DNA of 64,000 bases from Streptomyces tuirus (lineage in GTDB: Bacteria; Actinomycetota; Actinomycetes; Streptomycetales; Streptomycetaceae). The position numbers were made by a program, and so were the translations under genes. The notes below the pieces were generated by a model. That model was not told the DNA's origin and did not search any database. It saw only the letters and a program-made list of their open reading frames with translations. The stretch is taken from contig JAGTPG010000002.1 in assembly GCA_018195615.1 (NCBI GenBank), positions 744,001-808,000 of the forward strand. Direction: 5' to 3'. Of the stretch, positions 8,731-17,445 are shown in pieces. Each line of letters opens with the position of its first letter. Within the stretch, counting starts at the first letter, position 1.

Positions 8731-9332
8731 TTATTCAAGGAGGACAGCAGCCGACCGGCGCACGTCGACAGCGGTGAGCGCCAGGGCCAGCGGCCCCGGG
8801 GCCAAGAAGGCGAGCGGCAGCAGCATCCAGGCGCACAGCGCCGCCGTCGCCACGGCGAGCAGCACCAGTCCGCTGCCGCCCACGTCCACCACGGCGTCGC
8901 GGGCCGCCCCCCGCACCGCCGCACGCCAGTCGGTGAGCGACTCCGGCCGCGCACAGGCCCGCAGGCCGACGACCGCCGCGCAGGCGGCGATGGCGGCGGC
9001 GGCCACCGCGAACAGCCGCGCCCCGGGCAGCCCCGCCCCGGCCAGCGCCAGGTCCGCGGCGAACAGCAGCAGCCCGGCCAGGGCGACGCCCCCGCCAGCA
9101 GGTCACCGGCCCGCAGGCGCCGGCGCAGCAGGGCGAAGTACCGTCCGGCGGTGACGGGTCGGTCCTGCCCGGCCCCGCGCAGGACGGCGCACGCCGTGGA
9201 CAGCGCGGCCGGTGCGGTCAGCAGCGGGAGGCACGCCACCGAGGTGGCGAGACCGACGCTCAGCACGTCGGCGAACAGAGTCATGCGCGGGCCGAACACC
9301 TCACCCGCCTCGCGTGCGCGCATCCCGCTCAT
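8731..9332 (-). CDS. YesL-like (DUF624-type) membrane protein (frameshift)
   Basis: The restored protein is 200 residues and highly hydrophobic, with about five transmembrane helices. The N-terminal part is MSGMRAREAGEVFGPRMTLF, then FADVLSVGLATSVACLPLLT. The tail reads FLAPGPLALALTAVDVRRSA. The architecture matches YesL/DUF624 proteins, which are usually encoded beside sugar ABC transporters of pectin- or glycan-degrading loci; their role is unknown. The frame breaks at the G run near 9090-9097 (DLLAG then a wrong frame); adding one G rejoins GGVALAGLLLFAADLALAG. It is the last gene of the operon, with its ATG overlapping the permease stop (ATGA). Confidence 0.7.
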
Positions 9333-10189
9333 CCCTTGAGTCCGGAGCTGGCCATGCCCTCCACCAGGAACCGCTGGAAGGCGAGGAAGAACAGCACGAT
9401 CGGCAGCAGCGCGATGACGGACATCGCGAACATCGGGCCGAACGCGGAGGTGCTGGAGGCGTCCACGAAGGAGCGCAGCGCGAGGGTGAGCGTGAACTTG
9501 TCCGGGTCGAAGAGATAGATGAGCTGGGTGAAGAAGTCGTTCCAGGTCCAGATGAAGGTGAAGATGGCGGTGGTGATCAGGGCGGGCCGGGTGAGCGGCA
9601 GGACGACCTTCCAGAAGCTGCGGAAGGGGCCGCAGCCGTCGATGCGGGCCGCCTCCTCCAGCTCGCGCGGCAGGCCGCGCATGAACTGCACGATGAGGAA
9701 GACGAAGAACGCCTCGGTGGCGAGGAACTTCGGCAGGATCAGCGGCCAGTATGTGTTCACCAGGCCGAGCTGGTTGAAGATGATGTACTGCGGGATCAGC
9801 ACCGCGTGGTGCGGCAGCATGATCGTGGCGATCATGAAGGCGAACAACGGCCCGCGCAGCCGGAACCGCAGGCGGGCGAAGGCGTAGGCGGCGAGCGAAC
9901 AGCTGAGGACGTTGCCGAGGACCGCGCCGCCGGCGATCAGCAGGGAGTTGCCGAGCAGCCGCCAGACGGAGACGTCGTTGACGCCCTCCAGGGCGGTGGA
10001 GTAGTTCGACCACTCCAGGTGGCTGGGCAGCAGGTCGAGGCTCGCGATGACCTCGTCGGCGGGCTTGAGCGAGGTGGCCAGCAGCCAGGCCAGCGGGTAC
10101 AGCATGACCAGCAGCGCGGCGAGGCAGCCCAGGTGGACGGCGACCCGCCCCCAGCGAACGGGCTTGTGGGTGACGGCGGTCGAGGTCAT
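9329..10189 (-). CDS. Carbohydrate ABC transporter permease (MalG type)
   Basis: An intact 286-residue inner-membrane permease with six predicted helices. The cytoplasmic EAA loop, ELEEAARIDGCGPFRSFWKVVLP, contacts the ATPase. The last residues, FLVEGMASSGLKG, are typical of MalG-type subunits. The start codon overlaps the stop of the partner permease by four bases (ATGA), indicating coupled translation. No dedicated ATP-binding subunit is encoded nearby; Streptomyces sugar transporters usually share the MsiK ATPase, so that is the expected partner. Confidence 0.93.
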   Translation of the reverse strand: MTSTAVTHKPVRWGRVAVHLGCLAALLVMLYPLAWLLATSLKPADEVIASLDLLPSHLEWSNYSTALEGVNDVSVWRLLGNSLLIAGGAVLGNVLSCSLAAYAFARLRFRLRGPLFAFMIATIMLPHHAVLIPQYIIFNQLGLVNTYWPLILPKFLATEAFFVFLIVQFMRGLPRELEEAARIDGCGPFRSFWKVVLPLTRPALITTAIFTFIWTWNDFFTQLIYLFDPDKFTLTLALRSFVDASSTSAFGPMFAMSVIALLPIVLFFLAFQRFLVEGMASSGLKG

Positions 10190-11130
10190 CGGTCCCCCTC
10201 GGAGGCGTAGAAGACCCAGGAGCGTGAGGTGCGGAACAGCACCGCCGTGACCACACCGATCACGAGGAGCAGCACCCAGGCCATGGCGGAGGCGTAGCCC
10301 ATGTGGGAGGCGACGAAGCCGCGGTCGTAGAGGTACATCGTGTAGACGAGGGTCGAGTCGGCCGGTCCGCCCTTGCCCGCACTGACCGCGAAGGCGGGCG
10401 TGAACACCTGGAAGGCCTGGATGGTCTGCAGGACCAGGTTGAAGAAGAGCACCGGGGACAGCATCGGCACGGTGACCGACAGGAACTGCCGCCACTTCCC
10501 GGCGCCGTCCACCGCCGCCGCCTCGTAGAGCTCGGCGGGGATCTGCTGCAGCCCCGCGAGGAAGATGACCATCGGGGCGCCGAACTGCCACACCGTCAGC
10601 AGGGCGACGGAGAGCAGGGCCCAGCCGGGCTTGTTGACCCAGCCACCGGTGCCCAGCAGGTTGTCCACCGTGCCGCCGTCGTTGAAGATCGCCCGCCAGA
10701 CGAGGGCGATGGACATCGACGCGCCGAGCAGCGAGGGCGCGTAGAAGGCGGAGCGGTAGAAGGCCTTGCCGCGTTTCATGCCCTTCAGGGCGAGCGCGAC
10801 GACGAGGGCGAGCGCCAGTTGCAGCGGCACGGCGATGACGACGTACGTCAGTGTCGTCACGACGGAGCGCCAGTAGCGGGGGTCCTCGGTGAACATCTGC
10901 GTGTAGTTGCGCAGGCCCACCCACCGGGGCGGGTTGAACAGGTCGTAGTCGGTGAACGACAGGTACAGCGACACGGCCATCGGCAGCAGCGTCAGGACGA
11001 TCGCGCCGAGGACCCAGGGCGAGAGGAACACCCAGGCGGCGCCCTCGCGTTCGCGCTTGGGACGCTTCCTCGGGGCGGGTGCGGACCGTGGTGTGCGGGC
11101 GGCGGGCGCGGGGATGTCGGTGGTGGTCAT
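10186..11130 (-). CDS. Sugar ABC transporter permease (MalF type)
   Basis: An intact 314-residue protein. A basic cytoplasmic N-terminus (RKRPKREREG) precedes six membrane helices. The EAA motif ELYEAAAVDGAGKWRQFLSVTVP lies near residue 205. It pairs with the MalG-type subunit in a binding-protein-dependent sugar importer. Its start overlaps the solute-binding protein stop by four bases, so the three transporter genes are tightly coupled. Confidence 0.93.
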   Translation of the reverse strand: MTTTDIPAPAARTPRSAPAPRKRPKREREGAAWVFLSPWVLGAIVLTLLPMAVSLYLSFTDYDLFNPPRWVGLRNYTQMFTEDPRYWRSVVTTLTYVVIAVPLQLALALVVALALKGMKRGKAFYRSAFYAPSLLGASMSIALVWRAIFNDGGTVDNLLGTGGWVNKPGWALLSVALLTVWQFGAPMVIFLAGLQQIPAELYEAAAVDGAGKWRQFLSVTVPMLSPVLFFNLVLQTIQAFQVFTPAFAVSAGKGGPADSTLVYTMYLYDRGFVASHMGYASAMAWVLLLVIGVVTAVLFRTSRSWVFYASEGDR

Positions 11131-12409
11131 GACCTCAGCTCCGCCTTCGCCTCGGTGATGTAGTTCTCGGCCGCCTCGCGGGGCGACATGCGCGCGTAGG
11201 ACACCTGGTCGTAGTCGCGCTGGAAGGTGCTCTGCAGGGCGTTGTCGCCCGAGGGCGGTGCCTGGGGCGGGTCCTTGAGCTTGCCCTCCAGGGACGCCTG
11301 GAAGTCGGCGATGGTCTTGTCGAAGTCCTTGAGCTGCGGGCCGATCTCGTCGCGGACGGTCTCGTTGACGGGGATGCCGCGGCTCGCGCCGAGGATCTTC
11401 GCGGCCTGCCGGTCGTTGATCAGGAAGTCGACGAGCTGTGCCGCCTCCTTGGACGGGCGGTGTTCGCGGAGACTCCGAGGAACATCGACGGCTTGAAGTA
11501 CTGGCCGGGTGTGCCGTCCTCGCCGGACGGCATGGGGGCGAGCGCGACGCCGCCCTTGACGAGGGCGAGGAAGCCGCTCGCCGGGGCGTCCCAGTTGGCG
11601 TCGGTCACCGCCTTGCCGCGCCCCAGCGGGGTGTTCTCGACGGAGCCGTCGAGCTGGGTGGTCTGCTCGGCGGGCGAGACGGCGCCCTCGCGGCGCAGCT
11701 CGTCGGTGAAGGTCCACCAGCGGGTGAGGTCGTCGGCCGTGAAGCCGAGCCCGCCGTCCTCGGTGTAGAGGGCCTTGCCCTGCCCGCGCAGCCAGACCTC
11801 GAAGGAGTCCTCGCTCCAGCCGGGGTCGGTCGCCCCGGGCTTGCCGGTCTTCTTCGCCAGGGCGCGCATCGTGTCGGCCCACTGGCTCCAGGTCCAGCTC
11901 TTGCCGGGGAGGGGCACGCCCGACTTCTTCCAGGTCGCGACGTCGTAGGCGACGGTCTCGGTGCCGCGGCCCTGCGGGATCGCGTACTGGACGTCGTCCA
12001 CGCGGCCGGTGGCGAGCAGGCCCTGGTCGATCTCGGAGGTGCGCAGGACGGACTTCTGCTTCGCCAGGTCGAGCAGGACGCCACCGGAGGCGTACTGGTC
12101 GATCTGGCGGTAGTCCAGCTGCATGACGTCGGGGGCGTCACCACCGGCGGCCTGGGTGGCCAGCTTCTGCTTGTAGGCGTCGTAGCCGGAGAACGACGTC
12201 GTCACGTCGATGTCCGGGTGCTGTTTCTCGAACAGCGCGACGGCCTGCTCGGTGCGTTCCGCGCGGTCGGGGTTGCCCCACCACGTGTAGCGCAGCACGA
12301 CCTTGCCGCCGCCGGCCGATTCCCCGGATCCTCCGCAGCCCGCCAGCACGGCGCACAGTGCCAGTGCGGCGGCCGACGCGCAGAACCCCTTTGTCCTGTG
12401 TCCGGGCAT
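11127..12409 (-). CDS. Extracellular sugar-binding lipoprotein (frameshift)
   Basis: A family 1 solute-binding protein with a lipoprotein signal (ALCAVLAGCGG, Cys near residue 25), then RYTWWGNPDRAERTEQAV, DVTTSFSGYDAY and DAPDVMQLDYRQIDQYA, all standard for disaccharide or oligosaccharide binders. It captures the substrate outside the membrane for the two permeases downstream. The frame is lost near 11457, where NTARP should continue into PSKEAAQLVDFLIND; one added base restores 427 residues to the stop at 11127. The gene starts 78 bases after the cupin stop, and that gap contains a quadruplex-forming motif. Confidence 0.88.
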
Positions 12410-12448
12410 ACCGAGGTCACCTCTCCTCTCTTCGGAGTTCGGTTGAGG

Positions 12449-12485
12449 CCCCCCTGGTCCCCCATGGCCCCCCTCAGATCCCCCC
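12449..12485 (-). other. G-quadruplex-forming motif in operon spacer
   Basis: On the transcribed (minus) sense the spacer holds four G runs of 6, 6, 5 and 6 bases separated by loops of 6, 4 and 4 bases. This fits an intramolecular quadruplex. It lies just after the cupin stop and 40-76 bases upstream of the binding-protein start, within the mRNA leader of the transporter genes. Function is inferred from position only. Confidence 0.6.
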
Positions 12486-12487
12486 GG

Positions 12488-13248
12488 CTACTCCCCCTGG
12501 TACGGCAGCGTCGTGCCCGGCAGCGCGTACTCGTCCCGGCGGCCGCACATGCCGAAGCCGCCGAGCCTCGTGGGCGCGGTTTCGTGGGCGGTGGCCCCGT
12601 CGAGGTAGGCGGGCTCGCCGGCGGCCAGTGCGTCGAGCTGGGCACCGGTGCGTTCGGCGGTGGCCAGGGCGCCCGCCCGCCACAGCTCGCGCCAGGTGGG
12701 CACCTTGTCACGCACGATCCGGGCGGCGGCCCGCTGGAACTCCCGGTACGGGCCGTTGTCCCCGGCCACGAGGGCCTCGCGCAGAACGAGGTAACCCTCC
12801 ACGGCGAGATCCCTGCGGCGCCGGGCGGCGGCCGCCGTCTCCGGTCCCGTGCCGGGCGGCAGGGTCGCCGCGGCGGCGTACTTCTCCGGGTCGGCGAGCA
12901 CCTCGGGCGGAAAGGTGAACACGGCGTCCCCGGCCTCGGCAGGCCGCTGTTCTGCATCAGCACGGTGATGCGCAGATCGCCGCCCTGCACCATGCGGTGC
13001 ACGGTACCGGGGGTGAACCAGGCGATGGAGCCGGGCTCCAGGGGGATGTCCCGGTAGCCGTCGGGGCTGAGCGTCTGGACCGCGCCCCGGCCGCCGGTGA
13101 CGACGTACGCCTCCGTGCACACCAGGTGCAGATGCGGGCTGCCGCCGCAGACACCGTCGGCGGCCTCCCAGTCGTAGGCGCTCAGATGAGACAGGCCGAT
13201 CGCGCCGGGCAGCGGGTGCGCGAGCCCCGCCGGCTTGGGTTCGTTCAC
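12488..13248 (-). CDS. Cupin-domain protein (frameshift)
   Basis: The N-terminal half is a cupin beta-barrel: SPHLHLVCTEAYVVTGGRGA supplies the His-x-His...Glu metal-binding first motif, and PGTVHRMVQGGDLRITVLMQN the second, with its His. The C-terminal half (about 130 residues, ending RDEYALPGTTLPYQGE) is mostly alpha-helical and has no match I recognise. Frames join after one base is added near 12940 (NSGLPEAGDAVFTFPPEV), giving 253 residues. The GTG start overlaps the DUF6807 gene stop (GTGA). In this operon it is likely a sugar isomerase, epimerase or dioxygenase-like step, but the reaction cannot be assigned. Confidence 0.72.
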
Positions 13249-14171
13249 CACGGCAGGCCCTCCAGGTACGTGCCGACCCGGTCGCGGTCCCAGGCGCCGT
13301 CGGCGACCACCAGCCGGTAGCGGTAGGCGAAGGACTCGCCCGGCGGCAGCTCGAACTCCTCGAAGAACGCCCAGGAGAACGCGACCGTCGGGAAGGGCTC
13401 GGAACGGACGAACCAGTGCGACTCGTGGATCGCGGACGTCTCGTCGAGGTTCTCGGGCCCGTGCGCGAAGACGAGCGTGGAGTGGCCGTCGACGTCGTCG
13501 TGCTCGGTGGTGAAGGCGAGCCAGGGGCCCTGGGTGCCCATCAGCTTGCCCGCGTCGGCGTCGGTGTCCGGGGCGAAGACCGTGCCGCCGGTGAAGTCGC
13601 GCGGGCCGCGCCACTGGAGTCCGGTGTAGCCGGCCATGTCACGGCCCGCCGTGGTCGGGGAGCCGAAGGCGAGCGGCTCGGCACGGACGTTGGTGAGGCG
13701 GATCGACCAGTCCAGGGCCCAGGCGCCGGCCTCCTCGTCGACCGAGTGGACGGTGAGGCCGCGTACCTCGCGGGCCCACTCCGCGCCGCCGTTCTCGACC
13801 CAGGTGAGGTCCTCGGTGAAGGCGAGGCGGTCGTCCTCGACGGTGAGCTCCGGGAAGCCGTCGTGCCGCATCGAGCCGACGCGCTCGGGCAGGGGCAGAT
13901 AGCCCTGGCCGTGGACGTAGCAGTTGCCGCCCCAGAAGTTCTGGCCGGACAGATGGCTCGCCGTCATCTGCAGGCCCTTGTGCCAGCGGTGGTCGTTGGG
14001 GCGGTAGCCGGTGACCGTGCGGCCGGACAGGGTGCGCACCGGGTGGGCGTACGGCTTGCGTGACTCGAAGGGATCCGGGTCGGGGCGGTAGACGTAGCGG
14101 AGGATCTCCGTGCCGTTCGCCGCCGTGACGGCGATGTCCTCGCCGTGCGTGTGGGTGACGCGGATGGTCAT
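13245..14171 (-). CDS. PmoA-like DUF6807 protein
   Basis: An intact 308-residue protein related to the DUF6807 family often labelled PmoA-like. Visible features are RPDPDPFESRKPYAHPVRTLSGRTV, NDHRWHKGLQM and NFWGGNCYVHGQGYLPLPERVGSMRHDGF, which are His-rich and conserved in the family, with a beta-sandwich pattern throughout. No signal peptide is present. Despite the label, it has no link to methane monooxygenase. Members are habitually beside Gfo/Idh/MocA dehydrogenases and sugar transporters, as here, so a role in modified-sugar catabolism is likely. Start and stop overlap both neighbours by four bases. Confidence 0.78.
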   Translation of the reverse strand: MTIRVTHTHGEDIAVTAANGTEILRYVYRPDPDPFESRKPYAHPVRTLSGRTVTGYRPNDHRWHKGLQMTASHLSGQNFWGGNCYVHGQGYLPLPERVGSMRHDGFPELTVEDDRLAFTEDLTWVENGGAEWAREVRGLTVHSVDEEAGAWALDWSIRLTNVRAEPLAFGSPTTAGRDMAGYTGLQWRGPRDFTGGTVFAPDTDADAGKLMGTQGPWLAFTTEHDDVDGHSTLVFAHGPENLDETSAIHESHWFVRSEPFPTVAFSWAFFEEFELPPGESFAYRYRLVVADGAWDRDRVGTYLEGLPW

Positions 14172-15283
14172 GCGCGCTCCTTGGGGGCCCAGTCGGGGTA
14201 CTCGCCGTGCATGGCCTCGTAGAAGGGGTCGCCGGGGCCGATCTCCCCCGCGTGCACGGATCGGCCGGTGAACGCCGCCTTGTAGAGGGCCGCGGCGAAC
14301 TCGAGGGTGGCGCGGGCGTCGCGGCCGCTGCCCGGTGGTCGGGTGCCGCTGTCGTAGGCGTCGAGGAGTGCGCCCAGCTGGGCGGTGTGCGAGCTGGGCA
14401 CGTCGTCGGCCGGGGTGCGCCAGGCGGTGGCGCGCTCGGAGGCCACGTGCGGTGCCGGGGTGTAGACCCAGCTGTCGTTGGTGTGGCCGTACAGGTGGGT
14501 GAGCTCGACGGTGGCGTCCGCGCAGTCGACGCGGATCCGGCTCACCTCGTCCGGGGAGAGCACGCTGTTGACCACGGTCGCGAGGGCGCCGCCGCGGAAG
14601 CGGACCAGCGCGGTGGAGACGTCCTCGCTCTCGGTGTCGTGGACGAGCCGCGCGGCCATCGCGCGGATCTCCTCCCACTCCCCGAGCAGGTGCAGCAGCA
14701 GGTCGTACTGGTGGATGCCGTGGCCCATGGTGGGCCCGCCGCCCTCGCTGGCCCACTTTCCGCGCCACGGCACGGCGTAGTAGGCGGCGTCCCGGTGCCA
14801 GGTGGTCTGGCAGTGCGCGACCAGCGGGGCGCCCAGCTCGCCGCTGGTGATCAGCTCGCGGGCGTGCACGGCGCCGGAGCCGTAGCGGTGCTGGAAGACG
14901 ACCGAGGCGTACGCGCCGGAGGCCTCCTCGGCGGCGGCGATCTCGTCGTACTCGGCGAGCGACAGGGTGAGCGGCTTCTCGCACAGCACCCAGGCGCCCG
15001 CCTTGAGCGCGGCCACCGTCTGGTCCCGGTGCAGGGAGGGCGGTGTCCCGATGAGGACCAGGTCGGGGCGTACGGCGTCCAGCATCGCGTCCACCGAGGT
15101 GTACCCGGCGACCTGGCCCCCGGCCAGCTCGCGGAAGGCGTCGAGCCGCTCGGCGTCCACGTCGACGGCGGCGACCAGCTCCACCCGGTCGGAGTGGGCC
15201 CGCAGCGCCGGCAGGTGGCTGCCGCTGACGATGGCTCCGGTACCGACGACGGCCACGCGGCGGCGGGTGGGGGACAAGGACAT
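14168..15283 (-). CDS. Gfo/Idh/MocA family oxidoreductase
   Basis: An intact 371-residue NAD(P)-dependent dehydrogenase. The N-terminal Rossmann fold has VAVVGTGAIVSGSHLPAL, VDVDAERLDAF and TPPSLHRDQTVAAL, and the CEKPLTLS motif (Lys-Pro) lies near residue 110. The C-terminal alpha/beta domain binds the sugar, with HGIHQYDLLLHLLG (the histidine region typical of the family) near residue 195. It likely oxidises a sugar or inositol derivative imported by the downstream transporter. It is the first gene of the operon, and a LacI-type operator sits about 35 bases upstream. Confidence 0.9.
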   Translation of the reverse strand: MSLSPTRRRVAVVGTGAIVSGSHLPALRAHSDRVELVAAVDVDAERLDAFRELAGGQVAGYTSVDAMLDAVRPDLVLIGTPPSLHRDQTVAALKAGAWVLCEKPLTLSLAEYDEIAAAEEASGAYASVVFQHRYGSGAVHARELITSGELGAPLVAHCQTTWHRDAAYYAVPWRGKWASEGGGPTMGHGIHQYDLLLHLLGEWEEIRAMAARLVHDTESEDVSTALVRFRGGALATVVNSVLSPDEVSRIRVDCADATVELTHLYGHTNDSWVYTPAPHVASERATAWRTPADDVPSSHTAQLGALLDAYDSGTRPPGSGRDARATLEFAAALYKAAFTGRSVHAGEIGPGDPFYEAMHGEYPDWAPKERA

Positions 15284-15621
15284 GCGGCGCTCCTCGGACA
15301 GCCGGCGGACACACGCTTGGAAAGCGCTTGCACTCGGAAGGTGACCCTAGGCGCGAGCGAATGTCTGGACAACCCCCCTGCAGCGACCTGCACAAGGTCT
15401 GCCCGAGCATTCTCCCAGCTTGGGGCAGAGTTTCCGATTGCCGTCGCCGCCACGGAAACGGCGTTCCCCCGCCTCGCCACTGGTGCTGACCCCACTTGGA
15501 TCCGGCTGCCAGCCGGAGTGATCGGACGGCGGGCCGTCCCTACCGTTCTGTCGCACAGCACCCCTCTCGGGCATGTCCATGCTCATCACCGAGGGGCATC
15601 AGCGACAGAAGGGACCCCTAC
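15284..15621. other. Divergent intergenic region
   Basis: These 338 bases separate the oxidoreductase operon from the peptidase gene. Besides the LacI-type operator near 15318, I see two small hairpins (CCGGCT-gcc-AGCCGG at 15502-15516 and GGACGG/CCGTCC at 15524-15539) upstream of the peptidase. No convincing small gene is present. Confidence 0.5.
15318..15332. promoter_or_regulatory. LacI/GalR-type operator
   Basis: TGGAAAGCGCTTGCA is an imperfect palindrome centred on AGCGCT, the usual LacI-family operator form, about 35 bp before the oxidoreductase start. No lacI gene is adjacent to this operon, so the repressor is encoded elsewhere. Confidence 0.65.
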
Positions 15622-17172
15622 GTGTTATCCGGTGCCTTGGGAACCGCCAGAAGAGCCGCCCTGGCCCTGACGACCGCCGCCCTCGCCCTCACCGCACTGC
15701 CCGCCACCGCGACGGCCCGCCCGGCCTCCGACCCGCTCGCCCGCTTCCACGATCAGCGCCTCACCTGGAAGAGCTGCGTCCTCGGCCCCGACGACACGAC
15801 CGGCAAGGAACTGGAGCAGGCCGGCGCCCGCTGCGCCGACGTGACCGTACCGCTGGACTACTCCGACCCCGGCGGCCGCACGATCACGGTCGCGATCTCC
15901 CGGATCCGCGCCACCGACACCGACCGCCGTGTCGGCCCGCTGCTCCTCAACGGCGGCGGCCCCGGCGGACCGTCGCTCGGCGACGCGCCGGGGGTGCGCA
16001 AGGCGATGAAGGACGTCGGGGCACGGTACGACGTGGTGGGCGTGGACCCTCGCTTCATCGGCCGCAGCACACCGCTGGACTGCCGCTGGCCGACCGGCTC
16101 GGCGTGGCGCGCCGCGGGTGAGGACCGGGCCGGCTTCGACCGCACGGCGGCGTTCTCGAAGGGACTCGCCGAGCGCTGCCGCACCCACGCGGGCGATGTC
16201 CTCCCGCACGCCACCACCCGCAACACCGCGCGCGACATGGACGTCGTCCGGGCCGCGCTCGGCGAGCGGCGGATCTCCTATCTCGGCTACTCGTACGGCA
16301 GCTACCTCGGTGAGGTGTACACCTCGATGTTCCCCGGCCGCACCGACCGGGTCGTCCTCGACGGTGTGATCGACCCCGACCGCTACACGGCCCGGCTGTG
16401 GCGGGGCGTCGAGCCGGTCAACCGCCAGGCCCTGCAGGGGTGGGCCTCCTGGGCCGCCGCCCGCGACGCGGCCTACGGGCTGGGCCGTACGCGGGGCGAG
16501 GTGCTGGCCGCCGTGGAGCGCGTCCGGGTCGCCGCGGGCCGCACGCCACTGCGACTCGGCGACCACCGGCTGGACGAGCATGTGATGCCGATCGTCGTGC
16601 TCAACGGCCTGTCGCAGCACAATGACACCGCCTACGGTGACTTCGCGCAGGGCGTACGGGACATGCTGCGGGCGTCGCGGGGGCAGCGGGTCACGCCGTC
16701 CCCGTGGCTCGCAGGGGTGCTCGACCTCGTGCTCACGGGCTCCGACTCCCCCTACGGCAGCGCGCAGACGGCGATCGTGTGCGGCGACAACGCCGCTCCC
16801 CGGGATCCGGAGGTCTACTGGCGCGACGTCCAGCGCGGCCGCGCCCAGGACCCGCTGTTCGCGCCCGTGACCAACAACATCAACCCGTGCGCGTACTGGG
16901 ACCGGCCGCGTGAGCGTCCCACCAGGATCCGGGGCGACCTGCCGGCGCTCCTCGTCAACGCCACGGGCGACCCGCGCACCTACTACGACGGCGCCGAGGC
17001 GGTGCGCGGCAGGTGGCCCTCCTCGCGCCTGATCACCCTGCGCGGCGCCGACCAGCACGGGGTGTACGGCGTCTTCGGCGCACCGTGCGTGGACGACGCG
17101 GTCAACGCGTACCTCGCCACGGGCCGTCTGCCGGCGGGGGACATCGACTGCGCGGCGCCAGCGGTCCGGTAG
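15622..17172 (+). CDS. Secreted alpha/beta hydrolase, TAP-like tripeptidyl aminopeptidase
   Basis: A 516-residue exported serine peptidase. The signal peptide covers roughly residues 1-32 (ALALTTAALALTALPATATA). The oxyanion region is LLNGGGPGGPS, the nucleophile elbow is GYSYGSYLGEVY near residue 232, the acid lies in NATGDPRTYYDGA, and the histidine is in GADQHGVYG. The C-terminal TAP-like domain CVDDAVNAYLATGRLP is typical. Family members release tripeptides from proteins outside the cell. The start is the GTG with GAAGGGA about seven bases upstream; the upstream in-frame extension lacks signal-peptide character. A large inverted repeat follows the stop. Confidence 0.9.
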   Translation: MLSGALGTARRAALALTTAALALTALPATATARPASDPLARFHDQRLTWKSCVLGPDDTTGKELEQAGARCADVTVPLDYSDPGGRTITVAISRIRATDTDRRVGPLLLNGGGPGGPSLGDAPGVRKAMKDVGARYDVVGVDPRFIGRSTPLDCRWPTGSAWRAAGEDRAGFDRTAAFSKGLAERCRTHAGDVLPHATTRNTARDMDVVRAALGERRISYLGYSYGSYLGEVYTSMFPGRTDRVVLDGVIDPDRYTARLWRGVEPVNRQALQGWASWAAARDAAYGLGRTRGEVLAAVERVRVAAGRTPLRLGDHRLDEHVMPIVVLNGLSQHNDTAYGDFAQGVRDMLRASRGQRVTPSPWLAGVLDLVLTGSDSPYGSAQTAIVCGDNAAPRDPEVYWRDVQRGRAQDPLFAPVTNNINPCAYWDRPRERPTRIRGDLPALLVNATGDPRTYYDGAEAVRGRWPSSRLITLRGADQHGVYGVFGAPCVDDAVNAYLATGRLPAGDIDCAAPAVR

Positions 17173-17294
17173 GGAGCTGTACCGACGCTGTACGGGGTGT
17201 GCAGGCGAGGCCCGCTCCCGGCCACCTCCTCGTCTGCCACCGCCCGCCCCGAAGACTGCGGCGACGTCGCAGCGACCCTGGGCTCTGCATGACC

Positions 17295-17342
17295 GGCCGG
17301 CCCCCACGACCGCACCCACGTGCCTCGTCGTAGGGGCCGGCC
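17295..17342. terminator. Large inverted repeat
   Basis: Two 16-base arms, GGCCGGCCCCCACGAC and GTCGTAGGGGCCGGCC, pair at 15 of 16 positions around a 16-base loop. The structure lies between the peptidase stop and the SpoIIE gene and is probably the peptidase terminator. Confidence 0.65.
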
Positions 17343-17445
17343 TGGCCGCGAGGAGAACCGTGCGCAGGCCCCGGCTCCGCCCCGCGCCCGGAGCATGCGC
17401 ATCAGGACCGGAGCGGGAACATACTTGCGTGTAGAGGTGAGACCC

